Below are positions 26,294 through 34,266 of a stretch of 64,000 nucleotides of DNA, in pieces (positions within the stretch are counted from its first letter, which is position 1; every line of letters begins with the position of its first letter). The notes under the pieces were generated by a model that was not told where the DNA came from, searched no databases, and saw nothing but the letters and a program-made list of their open reading frames with translations. The position numbers and the translations under genes were made by a program. Origin of the DNA: JAAYJS01 sp964346185 (GTDB lineage Bacteria > Bacillota > Clostridia > Eubacteriales > Eubacteriaceae). The stretch spans positions 1 to 64,000 of the forward strand of contig CAYFTR010000002.1 of NCBI GenBank assembly GCA_964346185.1, read 5' to 3'.

Positions 26294-26322
26294 AGTATAC
26301 ACCCTTTGCGTCGAAATGTAAA
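26294..26322 (-). promoter_or_regulatory. Promoter of the unidentified RNA
   Basis: On the minus strand TTTACA (26317-26322), exactly 17 bases, TATACT (26294-26299). It lies just after the end of the preceding gene, so the RNA is likely an independent unit. Confidence 0.82.
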
Positions 26323-26340
26323 GGACTTCATATAACTTTT

Positions 26341-27024
26341 TTAAATTTTTTTTAAGTTCATTTCCAATCTCTTAATTTTTAGTCCCAGATCTAAATCAAA
26401 AATTTCGGAGTTCCATCGGTTATTCATACCCTCGAGTACCAATTCCGGCTTAACACTTTCCTGAGACTGATAGGCTAAACGCATTTCCATAATGAAACGA
26501 TTATCCCCCGGCTCCGTTGCTCGAATTGTTTTGATAAAAGTGCGTATTTCCTTTTCGATCATTTTACCTTTTTTATTTCTTTTAAGAACAACTAAACTGT
26601 CGTTTTTTAAAATTGCATCAATTTTTTCGGTAAGTGTATCCGAGCCTAAATTTAATTTTAATTTTCCCTCAATACGATAGAGGCAGTCTGTAATGGATGC
26701 TGTTAAGGATGTCGTTTTGCCTTCCAACTTTTTTGCACTTATAATGTTCAGACCCACGGGCAGTTGCTCGTTTAGTTTGGAGATAAAGCATTCCGGACTC
26801 ATCTCTTCGGTTAAGCCGACTCTGCCGTATTCTTCCAGGCTGGTCATACCGACAGGCATGGCCAACGCAAAGGTAAGGATCGGGTGAGGGTTAAAACCCT
26901 GCGAATATGCAACGGGTATTTCGGCACGTCGCAATGCCCGTTGAAACACGCGTTGCTGATCTAAATGAGATAAAAAACGCAGAGGTTCTTCTCTGGTAAA
27001 TTTAAATTCGATGGTATTGCTCAT
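26341..27024 (-). CDS. TIGR03936/DUF2344 family protein
   Basis: A 227-residue protein of the DUF2344 family, which is either fused to or encoded directly after the TIGR03960 radical SAM protein in many bacteria. The family start FKFTREEPLRFLSHLDQQRVFQRALRR is clear, with GFNPHPILTFALAMPVG following. Here it overlaps the radical SAM gene by 23 bases, so the pair is translationally coupled. The pathway is unknown; in other genomes it sits near RNase G and rplU-rpmA, genes that are absent here. Confidence 0.9.
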   Translation of the reverse strand: MSNTIEFKFTREEPLRFLSHLDQQRVFQRALRRAEIPVAYSQGFNPHPILTFALAMPVGMTSLEEYGRVGLTEEMSPECFISKLNEQLPVGLNIISAKKLEGKTTSLTASITDCLYRIEGKLKLNLGSDTLTEKIDAILKNDSLVVLKRNKKGKMIEKEIRTFIKTIRATEPGDNRFIMEMRLAYQSQESVKPELVLEGMNNRWNSEIFDLDLGLKIKRLEMNLKKI

Positions 27025-28855
27025 GACATTTATATCCTTTTGAAAACTTTGTTATACCACAGGCGGAACATTTGTCCTTACAATAAGGGGTTAATTCTTC
27101 CGATAAACTTTTATGCCATTCGGCAATTAAAAACTCCTTTGTCACACCGACATCTATAATATCCCACGGCAGGTTTTCATTAATATCTCTTTCCCGATAG
27201 GCATAAAAGTCGGGGTGCATGGTTGACCTTTCCATTGCTTTTTGCCATTTTTCAATATCAAAATTTTCCGCCCAGGCATCGAACTTACAGCCTAAACGGT
27301 GGGCTTCCAGCAAAACTTTGCCCAAGCGACGATCTCCCCGTGCAAAGACGGCTTCATAGTAACTGAGGGTGGCATCGTGCCAATTATAGGTTATTTTTTT
27401 GTTTTTTATACGCTCTTTTAAGTATCTTTGTTTTTCATTAAAGGTTGCTATACTGTTTTGCCCCATCCATTGAAAGGGGGTAAAGGGTTTCGGTACCAGG
27501 CAAGCGGTCGATATAACCACTTGAACCCGTCGATTACGGACAGCCTTATCGGTTTTAAAATACGCATCCACAACTTTTTCTCCTAAATCCGCGATGCCGT
27601 CGAGGTCTTCGTCCCTTTCTGTCGGCAATCCGATAACAAAGTAAAGCTTAATATGTCCCCAGCCTTTTTCGAAGGCCGCGGTAACGGTTTGTATAAGATC
27701 TTCTTCTCTAACCCCTTTATTAATGACATCACGCATGCGTTGGGTACCCGCTTCCGGTGCCAACGTGATACCTGTTTTTCGAACTTTTTGAATATCTTCC
27801 AATAAGTTGACAGACAAAGAATCTATCCGTAATGACGGCAGATTAATACCCACGTCTTCCTGGTGTGTTAATAATTCGCGAACGGTTGCTTCAACACCTG
27901 TGTAATCGCCGGTACTTAATGACGAAAGTGTCACTTCGTCATATCCCGTGTTTTTTAACAATTTTTCGGTAGTTTGCATGACGCAATCGACAGATTTTTC
28001 CCGAGTCGGTCGGTAGATGATGCCTGCCTGGCAAAACCGACAACCACGTCCGCAGCCTCTAAATACCTCCATGTTGACACGATCATGGACGGTGTCCGAA
28101 TAGGGCACTACAAACCGATCGGGGTAATAAATATTTTCGATGTCGTGTACAAAGCGTTTTTTAACGGGAAAGGGCGCATTGTGTGCCGTTGTCCACCCTG
28201 CTATTGTTCCGTCCTTTTTGTATCGGACTTCATAAAACTTCGGAATATAAACACCTTCCATGTCCAGTAAGGATATCAAAAAGTCTTTTTTGGTACCGCC
28301 TTTTCTCTGATGAACCTTATACTTGTCCATAATTTCGGGGAGAGATTCCTCCGCTTCGCCGATAACAAAAATATCAACAAAATCTGCCAAAGGTTCGGGA
28401 TTATAGGCACACGGACCTCCCGCCATGATAATAGGGTCGCATTCCTCTCGTTGACTGCTGAGTAAAGGAATCTGTGCCAAATCTAACATATTTAAAATGT
28501 TGGTGTAACTCATTTCGTATTGAAGGGTAAAGCCGACAAAATCCATTTCTTTTAAAGGCGTGGCGGATTCCAAGGTATATAGCGGCAAGCGTATGCTACG
28601 CATTTTTTCTTCCATATCCGTCCAAGGTGCAAATACTCGTTCACACCAAATATCTTTTTCCCGATTAAGAAGACCATATAAAATTTTAATACCCAAGTGG
28701 GACATGCCGACTTCATATATATCAGGAAAAGCCAATGCGTAGCGGACGGCAATATCTTTCGGGTTTTTTCGAACGGCATTTACTTCGTTGCCGACGTAGG
28801 TGATGGGTTTTTGTACATGAGGTAAAATTTCTTCGAGCATTTCTCTTATTTTCAT
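27002..28855 (-). CDS. TIGR03960 family radical SAM protein
   Basis: A 617-residue enzyme with an N-terminal cobalamin-binding-like domain (DIYEVGMSHLGIKILYGLLN at about 45-64, without a clear B12-ligand histidine motif) and a radical SAM domain with the cluster motif CGRGCRFCQAG. The C-terminus contains three cysteines in CKDKCSACG that could bind a further metal. Its reaction is unknown. I start at MKIREML because GAAAGAAAAG precedes it; a GTG codon 15 bases upstream is an alternative. It is the first of the coupled pair and follows the ATPase gene after 51 bases. Confidence 0.9.
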   Translation of the reverse strand: MKIREMLEEILPHVQKPITYVGNEVNAVRKNPKDIAVRYALAFPDIYEVGMSHLGIKILYGLLNREKDIWCERVFAPWTDMEEKMRSIRLPLYTLESATPLKEMDFVGFTLQYEMSYTNILNMLDLAQIPLLSSQREECDPIIMAGGPCAYNPEPLADFVDIFVIGEAEESLPEIMDKYKVHQRKGGTKKDFLISLLDMEGVYIPKFYEVRYKKDGTIAGWTTAHNAPFPVKKRFVHDIENIYYPDRFVVPYSDTVHDRVNMEVFRGCGRGCRFCQAGIIYRPTREKSVDCVMQTTEKLLKNTGYDEVTLSSLSTGDYTGVEATVRELLTHQEDVGINLPSLRIDSLSVNLLEDIQKVRKTGITLAPEAGTQRMRDVINKGVREEDLIQTVTAAFEKGWGHIKLYFVIGLPTERDEDLDGIADLGEKVVDAYFKTDKAVRNRRVQVVISTACLVPKPFTPFQWMGQNSIATFNEKQRYLKERIKNKKITYNWHDATLSYYEAVFARGDRRLGKVLLEAHRLGCKFDAWAENFDIEKWQKAMERSTMHPDFYAYRERDINENLPWDIIDVGVTKEFLIAEWHKSLSEELTPYCKDKCSACGITKFSKGYKCHEQYHRI

Positions 28856-28906
28856 ATTCTTTTCTTTCACATGTTAGGTTTCGTAATAAAAACGAAGGAC
28901 ACTCGT

Positions 28907-30289
28907 TTAAGCGTACACTTCGTTTTGATAAAATAATACAAGGTTTTTATTTTTTTTCGTCAGTATTTCGGAGCTGTAAGGTTTTAGGCTGTACACGCCG
29001 TATTGAATATTATGGTTTTTAAAGCGTTTTGTTGCAGCTAATTGTGCAATGTAGTTTTCGATTTCCCGCAATCCGTGTTGAATCGTATCCCCGGAAGACC
29101 ACACCTCACCTACAAATACCTTTTTATCTTTTTTGTCGATGGCAACAAATCGGCTGTTGTCATCGAGTTCTATTCGATCGATTGTAAAGGGAATTTTTAC
29201 CGAAGCCTTTTGAAAAATCTCTATAAAAATGTGTCGTAAGGTTTCCATTTGATATTCTTCATAGGTGTTTATTAAATGTTCGTAAGCCTTCAGGTCTTCG
29301 CACCTTTCCAAATGTTGGTAATTCGGTGCGATATAAGTAAACCATAATTTAGCGATAGGGTCAATGATTTCATAAACGGGCTCAGGTGTCATTAAAAGCC
29401 TTTTTTTTCGCACTAAGGGATTTCCCTTAGCAATTATGGCTGTTTTTTCTAAATTCTTTAACGTTTTTTGAATTTGTTTTTTCCCGAGTCCGCCCCAGGA
29501 TTCGATATCCTTAAGTGTGTGGCAACCGGCGGCAACAGCTGCCAGAACCGTGTTGTAAACTCCGCTGTCTTTTGTGCATTCAATCATAGATTGTTGTATT
29601 TCAAAATGAAGCGTTCCTCTTTTGTTTAAGAAATTTTCTCTTATTTTTTGTAGAAAGTCTTCTTTCTTTTCACAATCGTTAAATTGTTCCCAATAACTGC
29701 TGATTCCGCCGGTAATTGTGTATAGATGCACTAATTGTTCGTAAGTACGGTACGGATATTCCCGGAGCATTTCCACAAATCCGTGGGGCTGCAACTTTAT
29801 TTGAGAGGTTGCACAAAGTTGAAACACATACCGCTTTTTATCTAAATGTAATAAGGTTGAAGCGTTAGGCAGTACAACAATAATTATGGCATTTTGTTTT
29901 TGTAAGCTTTTGTGCCAAACATTGTACAGTGCCTTTTCCGGATGATGGCTTTTTGAAAATAAATGATGGCTATTATCCAACACCAAAATCTTACGTTTTT
30001 CTTTGTATTGTGCGTAAATTGACAGCAGTTTTTCCCAGTCGAACTCCGACGAATTTTCTTGAATTTCACCTGAATAGTCGGCGAGACAGGTAGCAAAAGC
30101 AAGGCGGTTTCTATAATCCGACGTTGGTTGTCCACAAAAGTACAGACCTCTGTTGTTTTTCAAAAAAGCTTTGATAAGAGCGGTTTTACCGACCGCTTTA
30201 CGACCTGTCAGTAATATAAAATGGCTTTTATTCGGATTTAAATTTTCTAAAAAATTAAGTTCCGGGTTTCTTCCGATAAAAAACGCCAT
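28907..30289 (-). CDS. Archaeal-type P-loop ATPase with DUF234-like C-terminus
   Basis: A 460-residue protein of the arch_ATPase/DUF234 group. Walker A is TGRKAVGKT (28-36). The Walker B strand reads ILVLDNSHH (101-109), so the usual second acidic residue is asparagine. Winged-helix features lie around residues 235-300 (TLKDIESWGGLGKKQIQKTLKNL). The C-terminal restriction-fold-like segment has DKKDKKVFVGEVWSS where relatives show G-E-C/V-K, so the expected lysine of a PD-(D/E)XK site is missing. Related proteins are often strain-specific. AGGAG precedes the ATG. No role can be given. Confidence 0.75.
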   Translation of the reverse strand: MAFFIGRNPELNFLENLNPNKSHFILLTGRKAVGKTALIKAFLKNNRGLYFCGQPTSDYRNRLAFATCLADYSGEIQENSSEFDWEKLLSIYAQYKEKRKILVLDNSHHLFSKSHHPEKALYNVWHKSLQKQNAIIIVVLPNASTLLHLDKKRYVFQLCATSQIKLQPHGFVEMLREYPYRTYEQLVHLYTITGGISSYWEQFNDCEKKEDFLQKIRENFLNKRGTLHFEIQQSMIECTKDSGVYNTVLAAVAAGCHTLKDIESWGGLGKKQIQKTLKNLEKTAIIAKGNPLVRKKRLLMTPEPVYEIIDPIAKLWFTYIAPNYQHLERCEDLKAYEHLINTYEEYQMETLRHIFIEIFQKASVKIPFTIDRIELDDNSRFVAIDKKDKKVFVGEVWSSGDTIQHGLREIENYIAQLAATKRFKNHNIQYGVYSLKPYSSEILTKKNKNLVLFYQNEVYA

Positions 30290-30402
30290 AATAAACTCCT
30301 TTTTCCTTTGCTTTCTTTTAATAAAAAACGTTTTATAACCCCGCTTTATAGTTGTCTGTGAATCTTTCAGTTCTTTTCAGATATAATAACAAACCGACAT
30401 CT

Positions 30403-31230
30403 TTATTTTTTTGCTTTACCGTCCAATTCGAATTCTTTTTTAAAGTCGCTAATTTCGCCGTTATAAGTATTCATGTCTATAAATTTTTCGCTACCGTCGT
30501 AACCGCTTAATAAGCCTCTGTCCGTATATTGCCAAAATACCCAATGGTGCCCTCCGGACAGTCCCGGCTTTTGATTGTTGTAATCCGCAATCCATATACG
30601 TGAATCCTTAAAATCATTTTTCAAATATAGTTCGTAGGTTTGATAATTGGTATAAAGGATAGGTGCTTTCCCATAATAACTGGTTAGACGTTCGTTCATT
30701 TCTTGGATATTCTTTTTAACCTTGGATGCCACCATGGGTTTTTCCTGATATTGACCGTACAATTCAATATCAATCACCGGCGGTAAGGCTCTGTCGTCCT
30801 TCGGTACACGATCAATAAAATAATCCGCCTGGATACGCCCCCCCACTTCAAAGTCCATAAAATGATAAGCACCGTACGCTATATCGGTTTGTTGTACATT
30901 TTTCCAATTTTCAGCAAAGCGGGTGTCTTCTAAATGGGTTCCTTCCGTTGCTTTTATATAAGCAAAATGAATGTTTTGTTCTTCCAATCGTTTGAAGTTT
31001 ACTTCTCCCTGATAGGCGGACAGATCGACGCCGTATACATAACCCGGTTTTTTTCTGAACATCATGGTTAAAACCACTACCGCTATAATTAAGGTTACAA
31101 TTGCCACTGCCGTGGCAATCCACTTTATTTTTTTAAAGATATTCTTTTTTTCTTTTTGAGGTTGTTCCGAAGTTTCTTCGGATGGGGGTTGTATTGCGTC
31201 TTCCGGTATTTCTACATAGTTTTCTTCCAT
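30403..31230 (-). CDS. Membrane-anchored GH25 lysozyme-like muramidase
   Basis: A 275-residue protein with a 36-residue acidic cytoplasmic tail, one membrane helix (about 37-57) and a glycoside hydrolase family 25 domain outside the cell. The catalytic acids are present: D69 in YGVDLSAYQG, and D154/E156 in VIDIELYG; FWQYTDRG and the terminal DMNTYNG strand are also typical. It should cleave N-acetylmuramic acid bonds in peptidoglycan. Its ATG overlaps the stop of the CARF-nuclease gene by one base (TAATG), with GGAG eight bases before, so the two are translationally coupled, an unexpected pairing. Confidence 0.9.
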   Translation of the reverse strand: MEENYVEIPEDAIQPPSEETSEQPQKEKKNIFKKIKWIATAVAIVTLIIAVVVLTMMFRKKPGYVYGVDLSAYQGEVNFKRLEEQNIHFAYIKATEGTHLEDTRFAENWKNVQQTDIAYGAYHFMDFEVGGRIQADYFIDRVPKDDRALPPVIDIELYGQYQEKPMVASKVKKNIQEMNERLTSYYGKAPILYTNYQTYELYLKNDFKDSRIWIADYNNQKPGLSGGHHWVFWQYTDRGLLSGYDGSEKFIDMNTYNGEISDFKKEFELDGKAKK

Positions 31231-32432
31231 TACGATTCTCCTACTAAATCTCTAATAATATTTGCCATTCCTTCGGAAAATACATCTTCAAACGGGATGA
31301 CGGTTACACCTAATTCTTCCGCTTTATGTAAAAATACGGAATTAATTTTCTTTTCTTTTTCCAAGGTTACCATGACGGCTTTCGCACGCATACCACCAAA
31401 TTTTTCACATAAAATTTTAATTTCATACATGTCATAAACGGAACGACCGGATAAGCTCATTTTACAGGAAATAAAAACCGATGTTAAGCCTCTTATGCCG
31501 ATTACATCAATTTCATTGATAATGGGATTGCCTTTATTTTGCTTTCCCTTATCCCAATTAATAATCACACTCATCTGTAAATCATCGAAAAGATTCATTT
31601 TTTTAAGTGTTAAGTAGGTCCACAATTCCAACCAGGCACCTTGAATTTTAAAGGCTGTCGCGATATCTTTATCCTTAAGCGTAACGATTGTTTTATATTC
31701 ATCGATTTGGAGAATGTTGAGAATGCCGTTGTCCCTTAAGTCCTTAAAAACGGGTAAAAGCCTTTTTGCTTTTTTACCGCTCAATGCCTTGCCCTCTACC
31801 CGTAAAGTCCCTTTGAATGTGCCGTCGTCGTTTTTTTCTTCGACAGTCTCCGATTTTTGAAACCAATCGATTAAAGAATCCCATGTGTCCAGTCGCATAA
31901 AGTAAATATGACTTAAACGTGTATATCGCTCGAGACGTTGCTTGTCGTTAAACAGGCTTCTGAAGTGATCTAAATGGTCGATACCGGCACCGTATAGGTT
32001 TAAGATATCTCCAATTTTAAAATGAGGCAATTTAATTTCTTTTAATTCCTCCTGCAGATGATTGAGTACAATAATATGTTTTCTTTTCCACACTTTGTAA
32101 AGTAACGAAATCTCACGTGTGTAAGCATATTGGCTGATAACCGATATTAAAAAGGAATTACCGCCGGTTATCTCAAAGGTAATGTCCTCATATTGCCAAG
32201 TAATTTCTTCCAAAGTTCGAACCATTTGTCGAACATTCCAATTAGGAAAATGAATAAAAGTAATCTCCGGCCGTGTACCGTGAATTTCAAGAAAATGACG
32301 AAGATTTTTTTCTTCTTTTTCCGTTAGCGGCGTTTTAACCAAAAAAATAACATGTTCGGGTTGATAAATCAGAGTGATTAAAACATTGTGAATGGCCTCA
32401 TCCTTATCATATATTTCTATTAACGTCTTCAT
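31230..32432 (-). CDS. DUF1887 CARF - winged helix - PD-(D/E)XK nuclease (Card1/Can2-like)
   Basis: A 400-residue protein with three parts. First, a CARF-type Rossmann domain: MKTLIEIYDKDEAIHNVL opening and the ligand loop FEITGGNS with TGG at 89-91. Second, a helical/winged-helix linker (about 165-260). Third, a DUF1887 nuclease domain: E269 in GAWLELW, D309 in NEIDVIG, and C323-K324 in FISCK. In type III CRISPR systems such proteins (Card1, Can2) bind cyclic oligoadenylate and cut nucleic acids. There is no cas gene or array in the window. It overlaps the macrodomain gene by 26 bases. A longer N-terminus (open to 32540) would lie inside that gene and is rejected. Confidence 0.85.
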   Translation of the reverse strand: MKTLIEIYDKDEAIHNVLITLIYQPEHVIFLVKTPLTEKEEKNLRHFLEIHGTRPEITFIHFPNWNVRQMVRTLEEITWQYEDITFEITGGNSFLISVISQYAYTREISLLYKVWKRKHIIVLNHLQEELKEIKLPHFKIGDILNLYGAGIDHLDHFRSLFNDKQRLERYTRLSHIYFMRLDTWDSLIDWFQKSETVEEKNDDGTFKGTLRVEGKALSGKKAKRLLPVFKDLRDNGILNILQIDEYKTIVTLKDKDIATAFKIQGAWLELWTYLTLKKMNLFDDLQMSVIINWDKGKQNKGNPIINEIDVIGIRGLTSVFISCKMSLSGRSVYDMYEIKILCEKFGGMRAKAVMVTLEKEKKINSVFLHKAEELGVTVIPFEDVFSEGMANIIRDLVGES

Positions 32433-32934
32433 AGAGTCCGCCTTCATACACCCGGCGATAAGTTTCGTAGGTGTCGCGATCGAATAAAACAAAAGTGACG
32501 TCCGGCCCGAAGGCTTTTGTTGCTTCCAGAACCGTTGCAATGGCTATTTTGGCCGCTTCTTTTACGGGGTAAGCATAAACGCCGGTAGAAATAGATGGAA
32601 ACGCCAAGGTTTTAATGTTGTGGGAAAGTGCCAATTCCACCGCATTACGATAGCAGGAAGCTAAGAGTTCCGCTTCGTTATGGGTACCGCCGTGCCATAC
32701 CGGCCCGGGTGTGTGAATAACGTAACGAGTCGGCAAATTATAGGCCTTTGTAATTTTTGCTTGACCGGTTTCACAGCCGCCCAATTTTTTGCATTCCTCT
32801 AAAAGTTTCGGACCGGCCGCACGGTGAATGGCACCGTCGACACCGCCACCACCTAACAAACCGGTGTTAGCCGCGTTGACAATTCCGTCGAAACCGTAGT
32901 CATTCGTAATGTCTCCTAAAATAAATTTTATCAT
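32407..32934 (-). CDS. Macrodomain protein (ADP-ribose / O-acetyl-ADP-ribose hydrolase type)
   Basis: A 175-residue single macrodomain of the YmdB/MacroD type. ADP-ribose contacts are visible: GDIT (7-10), NAAN (20-23), the loop GGGGVDGAIHRAAG (28-41) and SISTGVYAYP (114-123). Such proteins hydrolyse O-acetyl-ADP-ribose or remove ADP-ribose from proteins or nucleic acids. The start MIKFILGD follows GGGGG by four to five bases, and its ATG overlaps the stop codon of the upstream unknown gene (ATGA). The 3' end overlaps the CARF nuclease gene. Confidence 0.93.
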   Translation of the reverse strand: MIKFILGDITNDYGFDGIVNAANTGLLGGGGVDGAIHRAAGPKLLEECKKLGGCETGQAKITKAYNLPTRYVIHTPGPVWHGGTHNEAELLASCYRNAVELALSHNIKTLAFPSISTGVYAYPVKEAAKIAIATVLEATKAFGPDVTFVLFDRDTYETYRRVYEGGLYEDVNRNI

Positions 32935-33464
32935 GTTTTCCCCCAATTGTCTTCTTTTTCGTAGTACAAGATCGGAGATAAAATGTTTTTTCGAACTTTC
33001 ACCATATCGTATGAAATATCCGTGGCTGTAATCAAATTGCCTTTCCTGAAAACCAATTTATGCGTTTCTCTAAAACTGTAAGACGGCTGATCGCCATTAC
33101 AATTTTTAAAACTCTGTATCGGTCTGTCGCCGATTAACAAAGTGCCTGAAAAACGCAAACGTATCATCACATCGCGGTAAATTTTAAATCCACTCATTAA
33201 AAAGTTCGGTTTAAAATCAACCGCCGCCACGCCCGCTATTATCGGATATTGCCCGTTAGCGGATACATAAATATTATGAATATACAAATAGTTGTTTTCG
33301 CAGATATATTCAATAAAATAACCTTTTTGGCAATAGCAGGAAAAAGAAATCGGGTATAAATGAAAATCCGTAATGTCACAGAGTGCGTCACCTTTTACGG
33401 CAGTTAAACAAAAGTGTTTATTTCTATATACTAAAAAATCCGTTATCTGTTTGAATTGTTTCAT
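32931..33464 (-). CDS. Unknown all-beta protein, first gene of the macrodomain/CARF operon
   Basis: A 177-residue cytoplasmic protein with no signal peptide or membrane helix. It is rich in aromatic residues and predicted beta strands: YRNKHFCLTAVKG, CYCQKGYFIEYICENNYLYI, then MIRLRFSGTLLIGD and a terminal HKLVFRKGNLI strand. From memory this layout resembles a widespread unnamed family of small beta proteins with a C-x-x-G-Y motif and an F-x-G-x-L-x-I strand; I cannot name a domain. AGGAGG precedes the chosen ATG by four bases. It overlaps the macrodomain gene by four bases and is likely to act with it. Confidence 0.7.
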   Translation of the reverse strand: MKQFKQITDFLVYRNKHFCLTAVKGDALCDITDFHLYPISFSCYCQKGYFIEYICENNYLYIHNIYVSANGQYPIIAGVAAVDFKPNFLMSGFKIYRDVMIRLRFSGTLLIGDRPIQSFKNCNGDQPSYSFRETHKLVFRKGNLITATDISYDMVKVRKNILSPILYYEKEDNWGKT

Positions 33465-33495
33465 AAGCCTCCTGTTCATTCAATTGTTGTATGTT

Positions 33496-33523
33496 ATTAT
33501 ATCATAGAGATTAATTTGAGAAA
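33496..33523 (-). promoter_or_regulatory. Probable promoter of the macrodomain/CARF/GH25 operon
   Basis: TATAAT on the minus strand (33496-33501) is well placed, about 30 bases before the first ATG. The -35 region (TTTCTC or TTTCT-like) is weak, which would suit an activator-dependent or low-level promoter. Confidence 0.45.
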
Positions 33524-33551
33524 TTAAAAACAGCGACAGAAAGGAATGAAG

Positions 33552-34193
33552 ATGCGAGACTATCTAATAGGCCCCGAAACGATAACGCCCTACGAAGATG
33601 CCTTTAAAGAAAGTATCCGACGCTACAAAGCCCTGGCACCGAACATCATTTCCGAAAACACCGGTTGCCCCTATCATCCCAAAGAAAATTGTTTTGAACT
33701 CCGATGTTTTCAAATGGACTTACGCATTACTTACCCCGAGGGGATCGTCTATTACAAGGGCACAAACATCAACCCGCCCGTAACTTGGCGACTGATTATC
33801 CTTAATTATTTTTCCTTCGCCAAGAAGGTGCCTCTATCTAATGAATGGATTTCCTACTTGGAACAACCCGGCGGTCGCGTCTTTTACCCCAACATTGTAA
33901 ATACCGTTATCAACCCCCTGGGACGCTTTTACCACCGAGTAGACAGCGACAAGTTAAGATCTATTTTAAAAGATTTAAGGTTTGACCTTTCCGGTAATGC
34001 CGATCATTTAATTGCCACAGGTTATTTTGCTCCGAGAATACCGGTACAACTACATTTTTGGTCCGGAGATGAAGACTTCCCCGCCGGATTTCAACTGCTC
34101 TTTGACAAGACCGTTTCCTTTCAAATGCATATTGAAGATTCCGCCGCGCTTTGCTATATGATAGAAGCAATTGTTCAGAATGAATACCGTTAA
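33552..34193 (+). CDS. DUF3786 domain protein
   Basis: A 213-residue protein with the DUF3786 hallmarks: YKALAPNIISENTGCPYH near the N-terminus, CFELRCFQMDLRITYPEG, then ILNYF and FPNIVNTVINPLGR-like stretches, and a C-terminal LFDKTVSFQMHIEDSAALCYMIEA. The family is found in anaerobes, often near corrinoid or acetyl-CoA pathway proteins, but has no known activity. I prefer the second of two ATG codons (33552) because AAAGGA is six bases before it; 33546 is possible. It diverges from the macrodomain operon and ends at a shared terminator. Confidence 0.82.
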   Translation: MRDYLIGPETITPYEDAFKESIRRYKALAPNIISENTGCPYHPKENCFELRCFQMDLRITYPEGIVYYKGTNINPPVTWRLIILNYFSFAKKVPLSNEWISYLEQPGGRVFYPNIVNTVINPLGRFYHRVDSDKLRSILKDLRFDLSGNADHLIATGYFAPRIPVQLHFWSGDEDFPAGFQLLFDKTVSFQMHIEDSAALCYMIEAIVQNEYR

Positions 34194-34197
34194 AACA

Positions 34198-34235
34198 GCA
34201 AAGAACCGCACCCTGAAAAAGGTGCGGTTCTTTGC
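34198..34235. terminator. Bidirectional terminator between DUF3786 and alarmone synthetase genes
   Basis: Perfect 15-bp stem GCAAAGAACCGCACC / GGTGCGGTTCTTTGC with an eight-base loop between convergent genes. Confidence 0.9.
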
Positions 34236-34266
34236 GTATAATGCATTATGGGTTAAAATGCCGTCA

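Noticed and set aside
31230..32540. N-terminal extension of the DUF1887 gene up to 32540
   Set aside because: It would lie within the macrodomain gene in another frame and adds no family sequence. The family start MKTLIEIYDK fits 32432.
32931..33464. DarT-like ADP-ribosyltransferase partner of the macrodomain
   Set aside because: None of the DarT catalytic features were seen; the protein is beta-rich and smaller.
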